Shown in pieces: positions 27,304 through 34,368 of a stretch of 64,000 nt of DNA (position 1 is the stretch's first letter; each line of letters opens with the position of its first letter). Location of the stretch: positions 124,001 to 188,000 of the forward strand of contig NZ_FOLV01000002.1 of the NCBI RefSeq assembly GCF_900112415.1, written 5' to 3'. Position numbers and translations under genes: made by a program. Source of the stretch: Bacillus sp. 491mf (GTDB lineage: Bacteria > Bacillota > Bacilli > Bacillales > Bacillaceae_G). The notes under the pieces are model-generated. The model was not told where the DNA came from. It ran no database searches and worked only from the letters and a program-made list of their open reading frames with translations.

Positions 27304-27415
27304 GTGGGCGAGAGCATCTGGCCATGCATAGAAGCGGTCAGGGCCTATTTTTGCCACATGCAAGGTTTAAAACAAAAGGAGAAAGCTCGTATTGTAATAG
27401 ATTGTGATATGTTCC
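27275..27415 (+). repeat. Repeat family B copy 3, overlapping the sirC end
   Basis: It starts CTAAAAACCTTCTTTCTTTTT, then GGTGGGCGAGAGCATCTGGC, GTCAGGGCC, GCCACATGCAAGGTTTAAAAC and AAAGGAGAAAGC. Other copies show the same left end (ATAAAAACYYTTTTTTAGG), which here supplies the sirC stop codon. Confidence 0.8.
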
Positions 27416-27463
27416 TCTTTTTAATAGAATAAAGAATACGTCACTAAAAAAGGGGAAAGAGCT

Positions 27464-27928
27464 ATGAAAATTAGAAATTCAGTAAAAGCATTAATTGTAC
27501 GAGATGATCATTTTTTAGTAATTAAAAAGCATGATCAAGACGGGGAATATTATTTGTTAGTTGGCGGAGGTCAAGAGCCGGGGGAAACTTTTACAGAGAC
27601 GGTGAAACGTGAGTGTTTGGAAGAAATCGGTGCTGAAGTTCAGCCGAATGAGTTACTGTTTATTAGAGAATATATAGGTAAAAATCATGAACAAGCAGAG
27701 TTTGATTTTGATCTTCATCAAATTGAATATATGTTTTCCTGTACACTTCTAAGTGAACCGGATATGAAGCGAGCGACGCAGTTAGATACCAATCAAGTTG
27801 GGATAGAGTGGCTGCCTTTACATAACATTACACAGTATCGCTTATACCCAAAAACATTATGTGTGCAACTACAAAAACATTTTATTCACCATGAAAAAAC
27901 TGAAGTATACTTAGGAGACGTCAATTAA
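27464..27928 (+). CDS. Nudix hydrolase
   Basis: Hydrolase of nucleoside-diphosphate-linked compounds; substrate unknown. The 154-residue protein has a complete Nudix box at about residues 38-60: GGQEPGE, then TFTETVK, then RECLEEIGAE (pattern Gx5Ex7REUxEExGU). AAGGGGAAAGAGCT precedes the ATG. The T-box promoter begins 8 bases after the stop. The small size suggests a housecleaning or signalling Nudix protein, but nothing here decides. Confidence 0.88.
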   Translation: MKIRNSVKALIVRDDHFLVIKKHDQDGEYYLLVGGGQEPGETFTETVKRECLEEIGAEVQPNELLFIREYIGKNHEQAEFDFDLHQIEYMFSCTLLSEPDMKRATQLDTNQVGIEWLPLHNITQYRLYPKTLCVQLQKHFIHHEKTEVYLGDVN

Positions 27929-27935
27929 TTTATTC

Positions 27936-27964
27936 TTTACAAATGAAATAATCTCCTCTATAAT
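27936..27964 (+). promoter_or_regulatory. Promoter of the T-box leader
   Basis: TTTACA (27936-27941) and TATAAT (27959-27964) with 17-base spacing, immediately upstream of the T-box Stem I. Confidence 0.75.
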
Positions 27965-27987
27965 CACAATTAACTTCAATACATGAA

Positions 27988-28250
27988 ATCGATGAGCAAG
28001 AAGAGTATGTATATTTGAGACGTTCAGAGAGCTGGGAAAAGGTGTGAGCCCGGTACGATAAAATATACAGAATGGGCTTGCGAGAGGTATGTTGAACGAA
28101 TAGTAGGCAACCCGGGTTCCGCCGTTAAAAGGATAAGGTATCGGATATATTCCTGTACCTGAAAAGTGGGATAACTTATCCAATTGAGGTGGTACCACGG
28201 TATTATAATATCGTCCTCTACATGCATAATAGCATGTAGAGGACTTTTTT
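27988..28250 (+). ncRNA. T-box leader with UGG (Trp) specifier
   Basis: T-box hallmarks: Stem I with AGAGAGCTGGG and GGTGTGAGCCCG, the T-box core GAGGTGGTACCACGG (28186-28200), and a terminator of 13 bp (28213-28225 with 28232-28244) followed by six T. In Stem I, GCAAG (27996-28000) pairs with CTTGC (28077-28081), and TGTATATTT (28008-28016) pairs with AAATATACA (28061-28069). This leaves AAGAGTA opposite GAATGGG, so the specifier codon is TGG at 28073-28075, read by tRNA-Trp. Uncharged tRNA-Trp should turn on the transporter gene downstream. Confidence 0.88.
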
Positions 28251-28257
28251 ATTTTCT

Positions 28258-28283
28258 AAAGGAGGTGGGCGAGTATGAAATGA
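28258..28283 (+). other. Very strong ribosome site followed by a two-codon ORF
   Basis: AAAGGAGGTG (28258-28267) is followed after 7 bases by ATG AAA TGA. An overlapping ATG at 28280 gives a five-codon ORF MKLYD. It lies between the T-box terminator and the transporter gene, 50 bases upstream of the real start. The GGTGGGCGAG here resembles the family B core, so a repeat remnant is also possible. Confidence 0.45.
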
Positions 28284-28332
28284 AATTATACGATTAAGAA
28301 CAATAAAAACGATAAAATAAGGAGAAGTAAAG

Positions 28333-29676
28333 ATGAAAGAAACACAGCAATGGACGTCAAAAATTGGTTTTGTACTCGCAGCAGCCGGGGCAGCAGTAGG
28401 GCTTGGAGCGATTTGGAAATTCCCGTATGTTGCCGGGAATAGTGGAGGAGGAGCCTTTTTCCTTGTCTTTTTACTCATGACAATATTTATTGGTATGCCG
28501 CTTTTAGTGGCGGAATTTGTGATTGGCCGCAGTACGCAAAAAGAAGCGGTGACAGCTTATAAAGTATTAGTGCCAAATAGTAAACTATATCCATGGATTG
28601 GTCGTATGGGAGTCGTGACTTGTTTTAGCGTTTTATCATTTTATAGTGTTGTGGGAGGATGGATTTTACTTTATTTGTTTTATAGTGTAACAGGTGGATT
28701 ATGGGGGAATGGTGCTGATTATGCAAAGTTATTTGGTGAAACTATCTCCAATCCAATCAGTGCCATTGGAGCACAATTTATTTTTATGCTTTGTACCATT
28801 TTTATCGTAAGTAAAGGTGTAGAAAAAGGAATTGAAAAAGCAAGTAAATATATGATGCCGCTATTATTTGTTTTGTTTCTTGCCATTATTGTTCGTTCTC
28901 TTACATTAGATGGGGCGTGGAAAGGTGTCGAATTTTTCTTAAAACCTGATTTCTCAAAGTTAACAGCGAAAACAATTTTATATGCGATGGGGCAATCGTT
29001 CTTTTCGCTTACGGTTGGAGCTTCGGTTATGGTCACATATAGTTCCTATTTAAAAAAAGAAGAACATTTAGCAAAATCAGCAACGTCAATTACAAGTTTA
29101 ACAGTCTTTATTACTGTACTTGCAGGACTAGCGATTTTCCCGGCAATTTTTGCGTTAGGCGTTAGTCCGACAGAAGGACCTGGATTATTATTTATCGTTC
29201 TTCCCGCTGTATTTGGAGAAATTCCTTTCGGGCATTTTTTCTTTATTTTATTCTTAATTTTGTTTTTCTTCGCAACGATCACCTCGGCAATTTCTATGTT
29301 GGAAATTGTTGTTGCTTCTGTAGCGAAAGAGGATGAAAAGAAGCGCCCATCAGCATCGCTCTTAATTGGATTACTCATTTTCGTAGTTGGAATTCCAGCA
29401 GCATTATCATTTGGAGTTATGAGTGATGTGAAATTATTCGGAAAGACATTTTTTGATTTAGTGGATTTTTCGGTGAGTAACGTATTACTTCCGCTTGGTG
29501 TGTTAGCCATTTCGCTCTTTGTGCCAAATAAAATGAAGAAAGAGCTGTTAATGCAAGAATTAGAAGTGACAGAAACAAGAGGGAAAACGTTATTTAACAT
29601 ATGGTTCTTCTTGCTTCGTTACGTTATTCCGATTACGGTTCTTCTTGTCCTTTTAAACGTTATTGGTGTGCTTTAG
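28333..29676 (+). CDS. Sodium-dependent transporter, NSS family (probable tryptophan uptake)
   Basis: Twelve-helix, 447-residue symporter of the neurotransmitter:sodium symporter family (LeuT/TnaT group). The N-terminus WTSKIGFVLAAAGAAVGLGA forms the first helix with the sodium-site unwound region, followed by IWKFPYVAGNSGGGAF, typical of the family. The T-box upstream carries a Trp codon, so the substrate is inferred to be tryptophan or a precursor. AAGGAGAAGTAAAG precedes the ATG. A symmetrical terminator follows the stop. Confidence 0.92.
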   Translation: MKETQQWTSKIGFVLAAAGAAVGLGAIWKFPYVAGNSGGGAFFLVFLLMTIFIGMPLLVAEFVIGRSTQKEAVTAYKVLVPNSKLYPWIGRMGVVTCFSVLSFYSVVGGWILLYLFYSVTGGLWGNGADYAKLFGETISNPISAIGAQFIFMLCTIFIVSKGVEKGIEKASKYMMPLLFVLFLAIIVRSLTLDGAWKGVEFFLKPDFSKLTAKTILYAMGQSFFSLTVGASVMVTYSSYLKKEEHLAKSATSITSLTVFITVLAGLAIFPAIFALGVSPTEGPGLLFIVLPAVFGEIPFGHFFFILFLILFFFATITSAISMLEIVVASVAKEDEKKRPSASLLIGLLIFVVGIPAALSFGVMSDVKLFGKTFFDLVDFSVSNVLLPLGVLAISLFVPNKMKKELLMQELEVTETRGKTLFNIWFFLLRYVIPITVLLVLLNVIGVL

Positions 29677-29880
29677 TTAAAAAAAGCGGAGAATATTCTC
29701 CGCTTTTTTTAGTATATAAATAGAAACATATGTTCTTGTTTGGTATACTTTGGGTATACAAAACAAGAAAGGAGTGTGTCCAATAAAAAAGATACCGGAT
29801 CCAACTACTGAAAATATTCGGTCTATAAATGTCTCTTTGGCTTCTTGTAATTCTGCAACTGCTTGTAATTCTTGTTTCAT
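29677..29880 (-). CDS. Possible small membrane protein (uncertain)
   Basis: A 67-codon frame starts MKQELQAVAELQEAKETFID, followed by a hydrophobic stretch (FSVVGSGIFFIGHTPFLFCI). AGAGGT lies 7 bases before the ATG, and TTGACC ... TACAAT lies further upstream with a long spacer (19). Codon use of the first 30 residues looks genuine, but the last part reads through an inverted repeat and a terminator, so the gene may be truncated or not real. No family is recognised. Confidence 0.3.
   Translation of the reverse strand: MKQELQAVAELQEAKETFIDRIFSVVGSGIFFIGHTPFLFCIPKVYQTRTYVSIYILKKAENILRFF
29678..29710. terminator. Bidirectional terminator after the NSS transporter
   Basis: AAAAAGCGGAGAATATTCTCCGCTTTTTTT: a perfect 10-bp GC-rich stem with A-run and T-run on either side. 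Confidence 0.9.
29735..29767. repeat. Near-perfect inverted repeat with promoter-like sequence
   Basis: CTTGTTTGGTATAC (29735-29748) and GTATACAAAACAAG (29754-29767) are inverted arms with one mismatch and a 5-base loop. GAAAGGAGTGTGTCC follows, which looks like a ribosome site, but no convincing ORF starts after it. Confidence 0.5.
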
Positions 29881-29927
29881 GTGTAGACCTCTTCGAAAAA
29901 ACTTTCATGTTATTGTATGTGTAATGC

Positions 29928-29992
29928 CTAGAAGGTGGTCAACTACCCACCACTTCTCTTGCCCGTCACGCGCTTGAAGATGGGGACTTCTT
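29928..29992 (+). mobile_element. Possible end fragment of an IS200/IS605-type element
   Basis: AAGGTGGTCAACTACCCACC forms a hairpin and is followed by TTGCCCGTCACGCGCTTGAA and GATGGGGACTTCTTTCGG. I recall similar hairpin-plus-GATGGGGACTTCTT sequences at the right ends of TnpB-bearing IS200/IS605 elements in Bacillus. No transposase or TnpB coding sequence is present. This is a resemblance from memory and not proven. Confidence 0.35.
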
Positions 29993-30071
29993 TCGGAATT
30001 AAGTTAAAGATTGCAAAATAATATGTAAGAAGTATATATGAAATATGGTGCTCACTTGTTTTACATAAATA

Positions 30072-30101
30072 AAAAAACTCGGCAATTGCCGAGTTTTTTT
30101 A
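30072..30101. terminator. Bidirectional terminator, used by the M23 peptidase gene
   Basis: AAAAAACTCGGCAATTGCCGAGTTTTTTT, a perfect 8-bp stem with A and T runs on both sides. It lies next to the stop of the minus-strand peptidase gene. Confidence 0.9.
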
Positions 30102-31385
30102 TTACAGTCCAATGTAAGATGATGGATCAACTGCATTTGATTTTGCTTGATTCCATTCACCGATATGAAGTTCGAAATGTAAATGTTGTCCAAATGACTG
30201 TCCAGTATTCCCCATGAATCCAAGTTGTTGTCCTTGTTTCACAGTTTGTCCGGCAGAAACGGAACGACTGCTCATATGAGCGTAAACAGTTGTATAAGTT
30301 TTCCCGTTTATACGGTGTGATAAATATACAACATTTCCATAACTAGAAGATAAATCAGAACGAATTACGACACCGTCAGCTGCTGCAATAATTGGCACTG
30401 TTCCTGATGCGGCAATATCAATTCCTTTATGGTTGTCCATTTCACGTACACCAAATCCTGAAGTTTTCGATCCAGCTGCTGGCTTAATGAAACCGCCTGT
30501 ACTTCCCCCTTGAGGTGCAGGTGTAGGGACAGATACAGGTGCAGATGCAGTTTGAGATGAAGAAGCGGATTGTTTTTGCTCTTCAGCCTTTTTCGCTTCA
30601 GCAGCTTTTTTCTCGTCTTCCGCCCGCTTTTCTTCTTCAATTGCATTTTGAACAGCTTTACGTTGATTTTCTAAAATACTTTTTGCTTCTTCTAAACTCT
30701 CCATTTCAGAATCTAGTTTTGAAGCTTTTGCGTGTAAATCAGTAATTAAAGTTTGTTGTTGCTGCTGATTTGCTTGAAGTTCTTGTTGCTGTTTCTGTAA
30801 AGTTTTCTCAGCTTCTTTTAGTTGCTGTTCTTTTTTCTCGACCGCTTCTTTTTCTTTTTTAACGGTATCCTGGTCTTGTGTTTGTTGTTTTACGATTTCT
30901 GTATCACTATTTAAAATTAAGCTAACAGAATACACATTTTCTAGTAGTTCTGCGAAATTGTTTGTATTAATTAATACTTCTGTAATTAAATTTGTGCGTG
31001 GCTTTTCTTGCATAGATTGTAATCTGTGCTTAATTAATTCTTGGCGCGAATCGATTTGTTTTTGCAACTCTTCAATATGCTTTTTTTTCTCTGTAATACT
31101 CGCTTGTGTTTTGTCAATTTCTGTTTTTGTTGCTTTTAAATCTGCCTCGTTTTTATTAATAGAAGAAGTTAATTCATCGATTTTTTTCTGCAAATCTTGA
31201 ATCTCTTTTTCTATTTTTTGTTTTTCCTCTAATTTCATATGTAATTCTTGTTGATTACCGTCTAGTTGTGATTGAATATTAGTTAATTTATCTTGACTCG
31301 TCTCCGCATACGCTGTTGAAAGCACGGGAGAAACGAAAATAGTGCCGGCTGTCAATAAACTAAACGCTGTGATTTTTTTGTTCAT
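30102..31385 (-). CDS. Secreted murein hydrolase, coiled coil plus M23 peptidase
   Basis: Exported cell-wall endopeptidase or activator of the EnvC/CwlO-like type. The 427-residue protein has a signal peptide ending in AYA (about residue 27), a coiled coil from about 30 to 255 with Gln/Glu/Lys-rich heptads, an Ala/Ser/Pro linker (about 265-300), and a C-terminal M23 (LytM) domain. The zinc-site residues HKGID and HLHFE are intact, so it is probably catalytic. GGAAAGGAGATAGGCAG precedes the ATG. It stands alone with a terminator directly after the stop. Confidence 0.93.
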   Translation of the reverse strand: MNKKITAFSLLTAGTIFVSPVLSTAYAETSQDKLTNIQSQLDGNQQELHMKLEEKQKIEKEIQDLQKKIDELTSSINKNEADLKATKTEIDKTQASITEKKKHIEELQKQIDSRQELIKHRLQSMQEKPRTNLITEVLINTNNFAELLENVYSVSLILNSDTEIVKQQTQDQDTVKKEKEAVEKKEQQLKEAEKTLQKQQQELQANQQQQQTLITDLHAKASKLDSEMESLEEAKSILENQRKAVQNAIEEEKRAEDEKKAAEAKKAEEQKQSASSSQTASAPVSVPTPAPQGGSTGGFIKPAAGSKTSGFGVREMDNHKGIDIAASGTVPIIAAADGVVIRSDLSSSYGNVVYLSHRINGKTYTTVYAHMSSRSVSAGQTVKQGQQLGFMGNTGQSFGQHLHFELHIGEWNQAKSNAVDPSSYIGL

Positions 31386-31816
31386 CTGCCTATCTCCTTT
31401 CCCTACATTCTATTATAATCATAAAAAAGAGAAAAATGTCTATTGTTGTAATGATAATGTAAAAAAATATTTAAGGAATTGTTATTAAATGGCGAAAGTT
31501 AGAAGAATTTTACTCCTAAATTGTTCGTTTTTATTATAACGATTCATTTATATGTTAACGGATATATAATAAGGAATAAGAAAAAAGGAATCGTTCTCAT
31601 GTTAGGTTTCCTAACATGCTTTTTATTCTTGTCAACAAAAATATTTGCATACTGGTAAACTTATTTAGTTGTCAGATTAATATTTTTGCCTTATTATTTT
31701 AAAAGGGAGGAAAGTATTGAATAGTTGAACAATATTTAATACTTCTATTTTTTTGTATTTTATAGAAAAATAGAATATGAAAATTAAGAACATCTTAGAA
31801 GGGGGTTGCAGCAAGT
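31386..31816. other. Intergenic region between M23 peptidase and gltT-type genes
   Basis: 431 bases, AT-rich, without a supported gene or repeat copy. It holds a terminator-like hairpin: CATGTTAGG (31598-31606) with CCTAACATG (31610-31618) followed by CTTTTTATTC. After it, TTGTCA near 31629 and TGGTAAACT form a possible promoter for the transporter. The hairpin without an upstream gene on the plus strand may end a short transcript. Confidence 0.5.
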
Positions 31817-33088
31817 ATGAAAAGAATTGGACTTGCGTGGCAAATTTTAATTGGTCTTGCTCTCGGTATTCTCGTAGGAGCAATCTTTTATGGCAATACA
31901 GAGGTTGCAAAGATTCTACAACCGATTGGTGATATTTTTATTCGTTTAATTAAAATGATTGTTGTACCGATTGTAGTAGCGAGTATTATTGTTGGTGTTG
32001 CCGGCGTTGGCGATGTGAAAAAGCTTGGACGTTTAGGCGGAAAAACAATTATTTATTTTGAAATTATTACAACGATTGCAATTGTTGTTGGTTTATTAGT
32101 AGCAAACGTATTCCAGCCAGGAAAAGGCGTGAATATGGCAGAGTTACAAAAATCAGATATTTCTAAGTATACTGCTACAACAGAACAAGTGCAAAGTCAT
32201 TCATTTGCAGATACGTTCGTAAATATTGTTCCGACAAATATTATGAAGTCGTTAGCAGATGGTGATATGCTTGCAATTATTTTCTTCTCTGTATTATTTG
32301 GTTTAGGGATAGCGGCAATTGGAGAAAGAGGAAGACCAGTTCTGAATTTCTTCCATGGTGTAGCCGATGCAATGTTTTATGTAACAAACCAAGTTATGAA
32401 GTTTGCGCCGTTTGGTGTGTTTGCGTTAATTGGCGTAACGGTTTCTAAGTTTGGTGTAGCGTCATTAGTTCCATTAGGTAAATTAGTAATTGTTGTTTAT
32501 GGATCAATGATTTTCTTCGTTGTTGTTGTATTAGGTCTTACGGCAAAGGTATTTGGAATTAATATTTTCCAATTCTTTAAGATTTTAAAAGACGAGCTTA
32601 TTTTAGCATACTCTACAGCAAGCTCAGAGACGGTTCTACCAAAGATTATGGAAAAGATGGAGCGTTTCGGATGCCCGAAAGCAATTACATCTTTCGTTAT
32701 TCCAACAGGTTATTCATTTAACTTAGATGGTTCCACATTATATCAAGCAATTGCTGCGATTTTCTTAGCGCAAATGTATGGTATTGATTTATCGATTACG
32801 CAACAAGTTACATTACTTCTTGTATTAATGGTTACTTCAAAAGGGATTGCCGGTGTACCGGGCGTATCGTTCGTTGTATTATTAGCAACGCTTCATACAG
32901 TAGGTATTCCGTCTGAAGGTTTAGCGTTTATCGCTGGTATTGACCGTATTTTAGATATGGCACGTACTGCAGTAAACGTTGTAGGTAACTCTTTAGCTGC
33001 AGTTGTTATGTCTAAATGGGAAGGACAATATGACGCAGAAAAAGGACAAGCTTATTTGAAAGAGATTTCAGAGAAGCAAGTAGCTTAA
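31817..33088 (+). CDS. Glutamate/dicarboxylate:cation symporter (DAACS family)
   Basis: Sodium- or proton-coupled uptake of glutamate/aspartate or C4-dicarboxylates. The 423-residue protein has eight membrane helices and two re-entrant loops. The family motifs are AYSTASSETVLPKIMEKMERFG (the serine-rich HP1 loop), SFNLDGSTLYQ (helix 7) and the HP2/helix 8 region AGIDRILDMARTAVNVVGNS with the Asp/Arg that bind the substrate. It resembles GltT/GltP of Bacillus; substrate not proven. A hairpin terminator follows. Confidence 0.92.
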   Translation: MKRIGLAWQILIGLALGILVGAIFYGNTEVAKILQPIGDIFIRLIKMIVVPIVVASIIVGVAGVGDVKKLGRLGGKTIIYFEIITTIAIVVGLLVANVFQPGKGVNMAELQKSDISKYTATTEQVQSHSFADTFVNIVPTNIMKSLADGDMLAIIFFSVLFGLGIAAIGERGRPVLNFFHGVADAMFYVTNQVMKFAPFGVFALIGVTVSKFGVASLVPLGKLVIVVYGSMIFFVVVVLGLTAKVFGINIFQFFKILKDELILAYSTASSETVLPKIMEKMERFGCPKAITSFVIPTGYSFNLDGSTLYQAIAAIFLAQMYGIDLSITQQVTLLLVLMVTSKGIAGVPGVSFVVLLATLHTVGIPSEGLAFIAGIDRILDMARTAVNVVGNSLAAVVMSKWEGQYDAEKGQAYLKEISEKQVA

Positions 33089-33099
33089 ATATTAGAAGG

Positions 33100-33129
33100 G
33101 CCTTCACGGTGTACGTGAAGGCTTTTTTT
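33100..33129 (+). terminator. Terminator of the DAACS transporter gene
   Basis: GCCTTCACG and CGTGAAGGC form a 9-bp perfect stem around GTGTA, followed by seven T. Confidence 0.93.
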
Positions 33130-33142
33130 TATAGAAATACAA

Positions 33143-33235
33143 ATGAAAAAACTCTTTTTTGGTGGAGGCGAGAGGAACTGGCCGTGCATAGAAGCGATCA
33201 TTTTTGTTCTGTATAGCCGCAACTAATATGTAAAA
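33143..33235 (+). repeat. Repeat family B copy 4
   Basis: GAAAAAACTCTTTTTTGGTG start, GGCGAGAGGAACTGGCCGTG core and CATAGAAGCGATCA, then a shortened right part (TGTATAGCCGCAACTAATAT). The middle GTTTAAAAC segment is missing. Confidence 0.75.
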
Positions 33236-33250
33236 TAAGGAGAAGTGAGG

Positions 33251-33778
33251 ATGAAACGGAAATACGGAGATGGATCATCGTGGAGACGATTAACTGAAAA
33301 GACATATTCGGTTAAAGATGTACAGGATGGGATGTTAGGTATATTACATATAAAGCAAGTAAAAGAGCCGAGTTATAAGGAGTATAGTAATCGGAGCATT
33401 TGTATTGCGAATAATGGCTATACTTGGGTCCAGTATTTTATAAATGGGAAAAATTTTGCGATTACAGCTATGTTAGACGAGAAAAAAGAGCTTGTCCAAT
33501 ATTATATTGATGTTGCAAAAGCGTATAAAATTGATGAAAGAGGATTACCTTATTTTGATGATTTATATTTAGATGTTGTCTTGTTGCCAAGCGGAGATAC
33601 ATATGTATTAGATGAAGATGAGCTAGAAGAAGCATATACGGAAGACGATATTTCAAAAGAGGAGTATGATTTAGCTTGGAATACGGCAGAGTGGATTATG
33701 AAAAAAATTGAAGAAGAAGATTTTTTATGGTTTTCCATTTTAGAAGTAGAAATTCAAAAACTAAAAGATCCTCTTTAA
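33251..33778 (+). CDS. DUF402 family protein (possible nucleoside diphosphate hydrolase)
   Basis: The 175-residue protein matches the DUF402 pattern: W.QYFINGKNFAITAMLD, then YYIDVAKAYKIDERGLPYFD, DLYLDVVLLPSGDTYVLDED, and ELEEAYTEDDISKEEYDLAW. Some relatives hydrolyse nucleoside di/triphosphates with metal ions held by the acidic residues; the function here is inferred from family only. I chose ATG at 33251 (AAGGAG 8 bases before). GTG at 33245 is too close. Both flanks hold family B repeats. Confidence 0.85.
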   Translation: MKRKYGDGSSWRRLTEKTYSVKDVQDGMLGILHIKQVKEPSYKEYSNRSICIANNGYTWVQYFINGKNFAITAMLDEKKELVQYYIDVAKAYKIDERGLPYFDDLYLDVVLLPSGDTYVLDEDELEEAYTEDDISKEEYDLAWNTAEWIMKKIEEEDFLWFSILEVEIQKLKDPL

Positions 33779-33802
33779 TATATAGAAGTATAAATTAAAA
33801 AA

Positions 33803-33900
33803 CCGACATAAAAACTCTCTTTTTTAGGAAGCGGGAGCATCTGGCCATGCATAGTAGCGACTTATATGGTGAAAAAATAAAATGAATATATATAAATTTA
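33803..33900 (+). repeat. Repeat family B copy 5
   Basis: GACATAAAAACTCTCTTTTT start, GCGGGAGCATCTGGCCATGC core and CATAGTAGCGACTTATATGG end with AAAATGAATATATATA. The middle segment (GTCAGGGCC to GTTTAAAAC) is deleted, giving a short version. Confidence 0.78.
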
Positions 33901-33954
33901 TTCTGATTTTTAACATATAAGGCGCTTATGAGACACAACAAATTACTTTCTTTG

Positions 33955-34040
33955 TCTCCGTTTTGCTCGTGGCAGGAAAAGGTCTAATCGTTTCTATATG
34001 GAAGCAGATGTTCTCGTCCTCCGTAAAAAGAAAGTGGTTG
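33955..34040 (-). repeat. Repeat family B copy 6 (inverted, partial)
   Basis: Read on the minus strand: GGAGGACGAGAACATCTGCT, then TATAGAAACGATTAGACC, TTTTCCTGCCACGAGCAAAA. Several positions differ from the consensus. It lies 60 bases upstream of the S-box promoter. Confidence 0.65.
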
Positions 34041-34099
34041 TTTCGCTTGGGGTCTGTATAATATCAAAAAAATACCAACTATTTTGATAGAAATAATGT

Positions 34100-34128
34100 T
34101 TGACATTTTTTCATGCAGCGAGTAAAGT
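34100..34128 (+). promoter_or_regulatory. Promoter of the S-box ahead of the MetT-type gene
   Basis: TTGACA (34100-34105), 17 bases, TAAAGT (34123-34128), ending about 35 bases before the aptamer. Confidence 0.65.
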
Positions 34129-34163
34129 AAGAAAAGATTGATTAACAAAAAAATAATATAAAA

Positions 34164-34273
34164 CCTTCTTATCAAGAGAGGCGGAGGGACTGGCCCTACG
34201 ATGCCTCGGCAGCGGACTCATATTCGAGTGCTGTGCCAAATCCAGCAAGCGATATGCTTGATAGATGAGAAGA
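34164..34273 (+). ncRNA. SAM-I riboswitch (S-box) ahead of the MetT-type transporter
   Basis: P1 arms CTTCTTATC (34165-34173) and GATGAGAAG (34264-34272) enclose AAGAGAGGCGGAGGGACTGG, CCCTACGATGCCTCGGCAGC, and GTGCTGTGCCAAATCCAGCA, the canonical S-box blocks. A terminator follows, so SAM should switch the gene off. Confidence 0.94.
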
Positions 34274-34293
34274 GTGTTTCTTATATGATATAT

Positions 34294-34326
34294 AAGACCT
34301 CTTCTCTTCAGAAGAGGTCTTTTTCG
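34294..34326 (+). terminator. Regulated terminator of the second S-box
   Basis: AAGACCTCTTCT and AGAAGAGGTCTT pair perfectly around a CTTC loop, followed by TTTTT. Confidence 0.9.
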
Positions 34327-34368
34327 CTCTTGTGAAGGATAGGTTTAGAAATAGGAGAGGATATTACT

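Noticed and set aside
29046-29600. Open frame of 184 codons on the minus strand
   Set aside because: It lies fully antisense to the NSS transporter, has no ribosome site, and its sequence is the low-complexity type (Ile/Asn/Thr/Ser-rich) expected from the complement of a membrane protein gene.
29750-29977. Open frame of 75 codons on the plus strand, Cys/Ser/Thr-rich
   Set aside because: It starts inside the first inverted repeat, has no usable start codon after the ribosome-like site, and runs into the putative IS end.
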